From: Pogona vitticeps
Taxonomy: Eukaryota; Chordata; Lepidosauria; Squamata; Agamidae
Assembly (NCBI RefSeq): GCF_051106095.1
Contig: NC_135785.1
Coordinates: 185,766,045-185,830,044, forward strand
DNA: 64,000 bases
Reading direction: 5' to 3'
The notes under the pieces are model-generated. The model searched no databases. It saw nothing but the letters and a program-made list of their open reading frames with translations, and was not told the DNA's origin. Of the stretch, positions 57,091 through 64,000 are shown one piece after another; within the stretch, counting starts at the first letter, position 1; every line of letters begins with the position of its first letter. The position numbers and the translations under genes are program-made.

Positions 57091-57725
57091 TTGTACTATA
57101 TTAGCCTTGATTTATTTGAATTTCCTTGTAAACAATTATCAGAAAAGGGATTTACAATTAGAGAATGATATGCTAAATTTAAGATTGGTAGTAAAGTACG
57201 GATTATAACAGGTAATATGGAGTCACAATATTTACTACTAAGACTTGGTGGCTTGATTTAGCTAGGACACCTTGCTGGTTCAGGCCTTTCAGATCCCAAG
57301 GCAAATCAAGTGAATACGTGGAATTGTTCACCCGACACCACTTGTCTACCAATATCCATGAACAGTAAACAAACGAAACCTGTCGAGAATGATAAATTTA
57401 AGGATTGGGGAAAAAAAGAAAATATGATTTGGTGGTGGACTACATCAGTTAAGAAATGTGCCCAACTGTATCTTTTTCTGTGTTGGATGTAGAAGACACT
57501 GGGATATTTCTGTCTCCATGGTGGACCTATAGCTGCATAATAAAGACTGAAAATATATTGCTTCATATGTTAAACATTCAATACAGTATTAAATCCATTT
57601 AGATCCCCTAACTTTATAATAAAAGGCAGACTTTTAAGCTATAAATGTCTGAGGAATGCTCTGGTTTTGAAATTTAGATATTTTCATTTGGTTTTAACCT
57701 TGACCAAGGGTTGTTTTTTAATATA
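57091..57725. other. Intron-like stretch
   Basis: No gene or intact element is visible. Confidence 0.4.
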
Positions 57726-57840
57726 TCATTTTGTATGGTATTTTTAACCTATTATCGTATGATTTTAATTGTTGTGAGCCATCTTGGGTCTCCCAAGAGG
57801 AGAAAAGTGGCATATAAATAAAACAGACAGACAATTAAAT
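57726..57840 (+). mobile_element. CR1/L2-type LINE 3' tail
   Basis: TTGTTGTGAGCCATCTTGGG, TCTCCCAAGAGGAGAAAAGT and GGCATATAAATAAAACAGAC form the classic squamate LINE tail. Shares the tail design of 26700. It is directly followed by TAATTGTATGCCATCAAGTC, the 3' portion of another SINE in minus orientation. Confidence 0.7.
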
Positions 57841-59333
57841 AATAATTGTATGCCATCAAGTCGGTCCTTGTAGATACATCAAAAACAAATGAGAAAAGAA
57901 TGTATAGTTATAGTTGTTCATATTATAACAGCAACTCATATTTTAGTGGTGAAACAGGGATCAGTTCAGGTTCTATCTATGGAAATCTGGAGGAGAAAAA
58001 AATAGTTTACTTAACATCAGATTTCACAGGTTACATGTATACCTGTGTGAAGGAAAGATCCTTATAATGGAGACTTCTCAAAACTTTAAATTGGACTGTT
58101 TTTTCTTTATCAGAACCAGATTAGATCTGAGGAATATATATTATTTCATATAGTAGCCATGATATAAGAAATGAGTTTTTAAATCTGTGTAGGATATGTG
58201 TTTGAGAGGTGAAATACTTCTGTTCACTGCTGCAGTAGCTAATGTGGTACCAAGTGATTGGGAATAGCACTCTTGGCTATGGTTAATAGCAAATGAACAT
58301 ACTGTAGTTGTGTCACATTACCATGGCATGAGGTGAAAGATGAGCATCACTATGTTGCAGATGTACAGTTTTTCAATTCTGGGGAAAGGCTATTCTTAGT
58401 TACTTAACTAAGACTGCTTACCTGTATGGCTAAGCATGATAATAAGCATGACAAAGAATTAAGTGATGTTGTAGTGGCTAGTGCTTCAGCGATGGAAGTC
58501 CAAATTTTCTGCAGCACTAGAATAATTGATTCACCATTTGCTCTTACCTATCAAACTGAGAATTGGTTACAGAAAAGCACGAGAAACCAATTACTTGCTA
58601 GAAGTCAATTTGAGAGCCTGAGTTGTTCATCTCTTGGTATTCATGTTCAAGCCTTTTAAACTAGTTTTGCCTTTACCCGCTAAACTGGTACTTAAATTCT
58701 GTATATGTGTCCCTCTAATTGTTTTTCTCACTTCACCAAGGAGTTTTCTTAAAAATAAATATTTATTCTCAAAAAGAAATGGGGATACAGAAGTTACTGA
58801 TGTGAAGGATAAAGAACAAAAGTTTGTTGGCAGTAGATCAAACATCTTAGCAGACAAAGTTAGTCTCCTGAGATGATCTGTGGGATGGTGAGAATAGTTA
58901 GGTAAGCAAAGTATGTACTCAATAGCAACTGTATTAGCAAAAAGTTAGTTAAAATAGTATAGGATAGAATGTGTTAAATCTCAGCATTGGGATCAAAATT
59001 TTGGCACCAGTGTGCACAATTTTTGTTCCAGAATAATAATGCTGTTTTAGATTACAGGGAAGCAGAATTATTAAATATATTACATTAGATATAAAGTTAA
59101 TGTTTTCTCGTATCTTTGGCTTCAAATTTCAGTATTTTTCACATGAAAAACATTTTAAGTAATCAGGTTCCTTGTTTCTGAACTGTTTTGATGAAATTCA
59201 TTTGCTCATGCAAGCAAAAGTAAAACCATTGAAGGTTTCTTTAGCCTGAGCTGTGTACTTTTATACAGAACCCCCCCGTCAGTGCATTGAAATCTTTACT
59301 CTAGTGTACCAGTTCAGTTTTTGCAAGCTTATA
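57841..59333. other. Intron-like stretch
   Basis: No exon or intact element recognised; the 80-codon frame at 58634 and its minus counterpart have no motif. Confidence 0.4.
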
Positions 59334-60226
59334 TAGTGGTGCCTCCACTTACGACCATAATCCATTCCAGAAGATGGACGTAAGTTGAACTGGTTGTAAG
59401 TCGAAGCACCATTTCCCATAGGAATGCATTGAAACCCCATTAATCTGTTCCAGCCAAAGAAAAAAAATCATTAAAAAAATCACTGCAAGATTAATTGGAA
59501 ATGCGATTAATCCCTTCCAGACAAGGGGGGGGGGAGCAGTCAAGCGTGCAAGACCCATCGCAAATGCATAGAAAACAAACAGAGCAGATTGGAAATGCAC
59601 AGAGGACAGAGGGACAGGGTCAAAAATGCAAAGGAAAAAGCAAGGGAAGCATGCAGGACCTATTGCAAATGCACAGAAAATAAACAGAGCAGATTGGAAA
59701 TGCACAGAGAACAGAGGGACAATGTCGGAAATACACAGAAAACAAAGGAAAAAGCAAGGGAAGCTGGTCCATCAGAAATGGGGGGAACCCCAAAAAGCAG
59801 CTGAACCCCCAAGACCCATCAGAAATAGGGGGAACCCAACAAACAAACCCCTAAGACTCATCACAGCATAGAAACATAACCCCCCAGCCCAAAGCCACGC
59901 TGCAAAAACACCCAGAAGTTTTTAAAAAGCAGGAAACAGCACCTTGCCTCCCTGAAAAAACACACACTCTCACTCCAAAGCAGAAGGAGGCAGTCCCAAG
60001 CCTCCGACAATGACACACTCTCTAACTGCCGGGGCGAAAGAGCTACAGAAAAGCAGCCTCTTTCCCCACCTACAGTTATCAATTTGAATTTCCTGCCTTT
60101 TTTCCTGCCTTTTTCTGTTCGTATGTGGAAGCTCTGGTCGCAAGTAGAAGCAAAATTTTGTAGCTGGAGCTGGTCATAAGTTGAATTGGTCATAAGTAGG
60201 GATGTTTGTAAGTGGAGGCACCACTG
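59334..60226. mobile_element. Long Tigger-like non-autonomous element with tandem duplication, copy 6
   Basis: Starts TAGTGGTGCCTCCACTTACG and ends TAAGTGGAGGCACCACTG, flanked by TA (59332-59333 and 60227-60228). The outer 80-100 bp are inverse to each other (GTAAGTTGAACTGGTTGTAA against GGTCATAAGTTGAATTGGTC). The interior holds two roughly 105-bp tandem units (from 59550 and 59655) rich in GCACAGAGGACAGAGGGAC. The 118-codon minus frame and 71-81 codon plus frames arise from these units. There is no transposase. Confidence 0.85.
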
Positions 60227-63200
60227 TATCTAATTTCAAGACACTTGGGTGACAAATCAGCCAAGTTTTATTCTTGTCGCATATGCCACTTTCTTGAAAT
60301 GTTTCCCTACATCTAACTAGCAAATGTCAGGTAGAATATTTCTGGAGACCTGTTACACTGAAAGCTTTTAAACCAGCACTAATACTTGTGTAACAGGTGC
60401 AATCCTGTACATTCATGGTAGCAAAGACAAAAAATCTGTAGATACCAAGAATGGCACAGCAACAGAGTAGCAGTGCACATTCTCTTGCAGTCAGTGGACA
60501 TCTGTCCACCAATCAGCACATGATGCTAACAGGAACCCCACAATGGCATCATTCTGACCAGTGCTCATACAATTGCAAACAAACATTCCGTTAGAAATGG
60601 ATGGTGGTCTGTTGCCTGTTAGTCATGTAGAGGTTAGATGGATTGCATATCATTCCCATGAGGTTGCTAGAGAAAAGCTTAATACCCATTTTGGAGCCTG
60701 AGATATCACGCAGATAATGTTTATAACATTCCCCTCAATATAAGTACATTGGAATTGGTCAGAAAGGAACAAGCTTTTTGCAAGCAATGGATGGGAGACA
60801 CATGAACAAACAAAAAAATAAAGATTTGAAGCGACATTATCAAGATTATAAGAACTTGTTTGCAACCTTCATCTTATCCAGCTCCACATACCTAGCTGAG
60901 AATGATGAGTGCCTGCATTTGCAGATTATTCTCCCAGAAAAATTAGTTATTCCACTTAACTTCATGCAGGGAAACTGGTGGGTTTGTTAACATGCTAACA
61001 GGCATAGATGAGGAACGGTGGCAGAAAAGTCAGGGATATTTGGATGCTGAAACAACTACATTTGGCATAAAGTAGTACCATATACCTCTCTGCTATTAGT
61101 TCCATATATTTGTGTGCATGGGTACACAAAGGCTGTGCATTTGGTAGTGATAAGCATTAGAGCCATTTTAGTGTGCCATTTGTTTGATTCTTTTAAATAT
61201 TTGTATACCTACTGTTTTTAGTTTTTAAATACAGTAATGTATTTTGATTATGTTAGCTGGAGAAAAGAGGGGCAAAATTATTTTAAACAAATAATAAATT
61301 CTTAGGCTGTATTAAGTTGACTTTTCTTGACAGTTATGTCCAGGATATATCTTCCATGGGGAAGAGATCTATTCATAGAAGGTGTCTTTGCCTGATTGGA
61401 GTTTGTGTGTCTCCATATGCCACAGTTCATCTTGTTCATCAATAGGGCCCCAATACCCTATGTATTCAGGGGGCTGTAAGTGCTATCTGTCCCACTGTTT
61501 GCTTATGACTGCTGCCCCACCAAGTGCTAGGACAGCAGGGAAAATCAGACATCAAGACATCCCTAGGCTCTGGACTTGAGGAATGGTGCTAACTGGTTTT
61601 TATTAACTCTTAGAAGTGGGATGCAACACAAGTAGCAGCAGCCACAGTCCTTCTCATTTCATTTGTGCCCCAGTGAGCTGAATTCTGTGCACTAGCCCCT
61701 GGGACAATCCAGCATTTTTAGGTCAGCTAATTATCCAATTATTAATTTTAAAATAGCAATAATTCTGTAACATGAAATGGAATTTGATGGAATAGAAGTA
61801 CTGTGTACTGTATTCGTATAATAGTTTAGATTTAGCATGCAACATGCTGGCAAAGATGTTTCCAGTCTAGTCAGCTCCTCCTCCATTCATTCCTCTTTGC
61901 CACCTTACATGCCATTCCAGAGGATTTCCTCATGCTTCAGGTCTGGTGAAAGAAACAGGAAAGATAAACTGCTCTAATGGAACTCTGCACATGTTTTTGT
62001 ATGTCCCAATGCCTTATGGATAGAATCTTGATGGAAATTGGCTGCAGTCCACACAGATAGGTGTGGTTGCAATGCAACTCAGGTGTGGCTAAGTCTAATA
62101 AAATCAGTAGACAAGTGCATCTGACTGGGTGAGCCAGAGGTAGGCATTCTTTTTGGCAGTATCTCTTTTAGCAGATGGCTTCATTTAAACATCATTGACA
62201 AAGAGTTTTCATGGGAAGAGATGTTGAAAAGAGAGATTCTGAGGAATTTAAAATAGTTTAGTTGAGTGATAGAGAAGGAATAAGGTAAGATGGAGAGTTT
62301 GCCAGCTCTACTTGTTTGGTGTACTTTGACTTGAATGTGATAGAGCTTTCAAGGTGAGCCAGGCTAAATCAAACTGAACTGGAACTTTTTGAATCTGAAT
62401 CTTTTGAATATTTATAGTAAATTATTGTAGATGAAACTAAGTCTGGCTTCTATTAACTTGTGGAAGGTAATACAACAACTGGAGTCTGTTACCTGAAATT
62501 GGTTATTAAAGTCTTATTTTGTGTTGAGAGTAGACCTACAGTGTTTTGTCTGTTCACTGGGGTGCTCAAACTCTCTGAATTTATGTATTTTGCTTGAATA
62601 GGGAATTATGAAGATTTTCCCCTTAATTTTTAAGGAGTTCTGGAAACATTCTTGTTTGTGTGGATGTGAACAATAGAATCTAATTAAGTTTTAGTGGTGA
62701 GGAAGTGCAGTTATGGGTGTCTTATTTGAAATTTGTATTTTTTCTTAAATTTTATCTATTCTAATACGAGATAACTGTTCTTTAAAATAGGAATTTAGAA
62801 CAATGTTGTTCTGCCCATTAACTTGTCCAGTTTAGGCTTGGGTGATTAGCCACAGATACCGCCTACAAAATCTTTGGGAACACTAAAAATTGTGTTGCAT
62901 ATCATGTCTCTAGGGATGCAGAGACTAGCATAGTGGTTCATCGATCTTTAGCCGTGTGCCTATTTAATGATTTAGAGTCATTCCTACCCTGAAGTCTTAT
63001 TTCCCGTGAACAGTTCTGTTTTTAGGGCACTGAGAGGTGGGGAAAAAATATCCTGGAGTCAATGTGGTTGACTTTTTCCTTTCTTGTTTGCACAGATTTC
63101 AAAGGTCTTTTCAAACTTTAATGTGTTTTTTCTCAAGTGATCAATAATTCTCTTCTGTATTTGGAGACCTGAAATTTCTGTGATTTTGTACTGTCATTTA

Positions 63201-63894
63201 TACAGTTGAAATCATGTTAATAGGAGTAGGAGCTACTGATGGTAGGCAAAGACCTTTTTATTCAAGCAGGCTTTTGGCAAGTGACTGTCTTTTTAAAATA
63301 TTCTTCAGTCCCAGTTTTGGGGGAGAGATGGGATAGACAATGAAGGAAGAAATTATTAACACTAATAAGTTTTTTGTTTACTTTATCACAATATGTCTTG
63401 ATGTGTACGTTAAAAATATAATAAAATCAAAATTTTCATAGTTTCTATGGAACTGTGAATTAATATTTAAATATTTTGTGATAGTCCCACCATGAATCTT
63501 TCAAATATTATATATGCTGTGAGACTTCTAACCTCTGTGTACTACTTGAGGAGCAGTCACTAAAATGCAGAGTGATCAGTGATGCAATTTGAGGATCAGT
63601 ATTGATGATGGAAAAAGTAGTATTGTTCTTACAGAAACTCTGTGACTTTTAACTATTAAGAATATTGTGCTTCTTTAGGTAAGATATTGGAGTAAACTGT
63701 ACCAAAACTTTGTTACTTTCATACACCACTGGATTTTTTTCCTTCTCAAAGTGCTTTCCATTGTTGATCAGCTGAATTATTTAATTTACAGAATATAATT
63801 ATTGATCTGATATGTTGAATCAACATTGTTTTAATATGAATGCAGTGAAGCAAGTTTTAACTAATGGCAATTACATATTTACTTGTATTTGCAG
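60227..63894. other. Intron-like stretch before the terminal exon
   Basis: No exon, RNA gene or intact element is visible over 3.6 kb. It becomes increasingly AT-rich towards the acceptor at 63894. Confidence 0.45.
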
Positions 63895-64000
63895 GAATCT
63901 AGAACAAAGTTAGGACGTGAATATAAGAAAGTACAGTCAACCAGTACAGATTTCTTCTATCAAAAAGCTTATCTTCAGCCTGCTGCAAATCCTTCATGTC
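63895..64000 (+). CDS. Probable internal exon, truncated by window edge (gene unknown)
   Basis: TACTTGTATTTGCAG ends at 63894 and TTTTAACTAATGG lies 31-43 nt upstream as a plausible branch-point region. From 63895 one frame stays open to the edge, reading ESRTKLGREYKKVQSTST then DFFYQKAYLQPAANPSC. The other two frames do not suit as well: one hits a stop early. The peptide is basic then Ser/Thr/aromatic, with no domain I can name. The plus first exon at 39217 ends in a compatible phase, so this may be exon 2 of that gene. The peptide is not recognised. Confidence 0.5.

Overview
This window looks like vertebrate nuclear DNA, most likely from a squamate reptile (lizard or snake). The background is AT-rich and non-coding, with two sharp CpG islands (about 10.4-12.6 kb and 38.1-39.8 kb). 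It is dense in dispersed repeats typical of squamates: Tigger-like TA-flanked miniature transposons, hAT-like elements with 8-bp target duplications, tRNA-headed SINEs, CR1/L2-type LINE tails, a BovB (RTE) fragment, L1-like and Penelope-like remnants, and one fossil Ty3/gypsy fragment. There is no bacterial-style gene organisation. Almost all long open frames are chance frames in GC-rich or repeat DNA. The squamate assignment is inferred from repeat content and has not been tested by a search.

Layout. 1-10.4 kb: intron-like or intergenic DNA with one Tigger-like MITE and old SINEs. 10.4-12.6 kb: CpG island 1, with a plausible minus-strand first exon that ends at a good GTGAGT donor (exon end 12245). 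12.6-38.1 kb: non-coding DNA with SINEs, two Tigger-like MITEs, two copies of a TTTCCCCGAAAATAAG-type transposon, three or four hAT-like elements, a CR1-like reverse-transcriptase fragment, and several striking near-perfect hairpins. 38.1-39.8 kb: CpG island 2, probably a (possibly bidirectional) promoter, with a plus-strand first exon ending at a GTGAGT donor (exon end 39217). 39.8-63.9 kb: probably the first intron of that plus-strand gene, with LINE, SINE and MITE insertions, a large compound tetranucleotide microsatellite, a 335-bp palindrome inside a Tigger-like element, and two relic hammerhead-ribozyme-like cores in Penelope-type repeats. 63895-64000: a probable internal plus-strand exon cut off by the window edge.

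Only three exon-level calls can be supported (minus exon at 12245, plus exon at 39217, plus exon at 63895), and none of the parent genes could be named. The two islands suggest that a minus-strand gene leaves the window to the left and a plus-strand gene leaves to the right, leaving about 26 kb between two outward-facing promoters. The most unusual material is structural: recurrent near-perfect inverted duplications with 19-46 bp arms (8.5, 14.2, 20.3 and 24.8 kb), the long palindrome at 53.1-53.4 kb, and the degraded hammerhead motifs.
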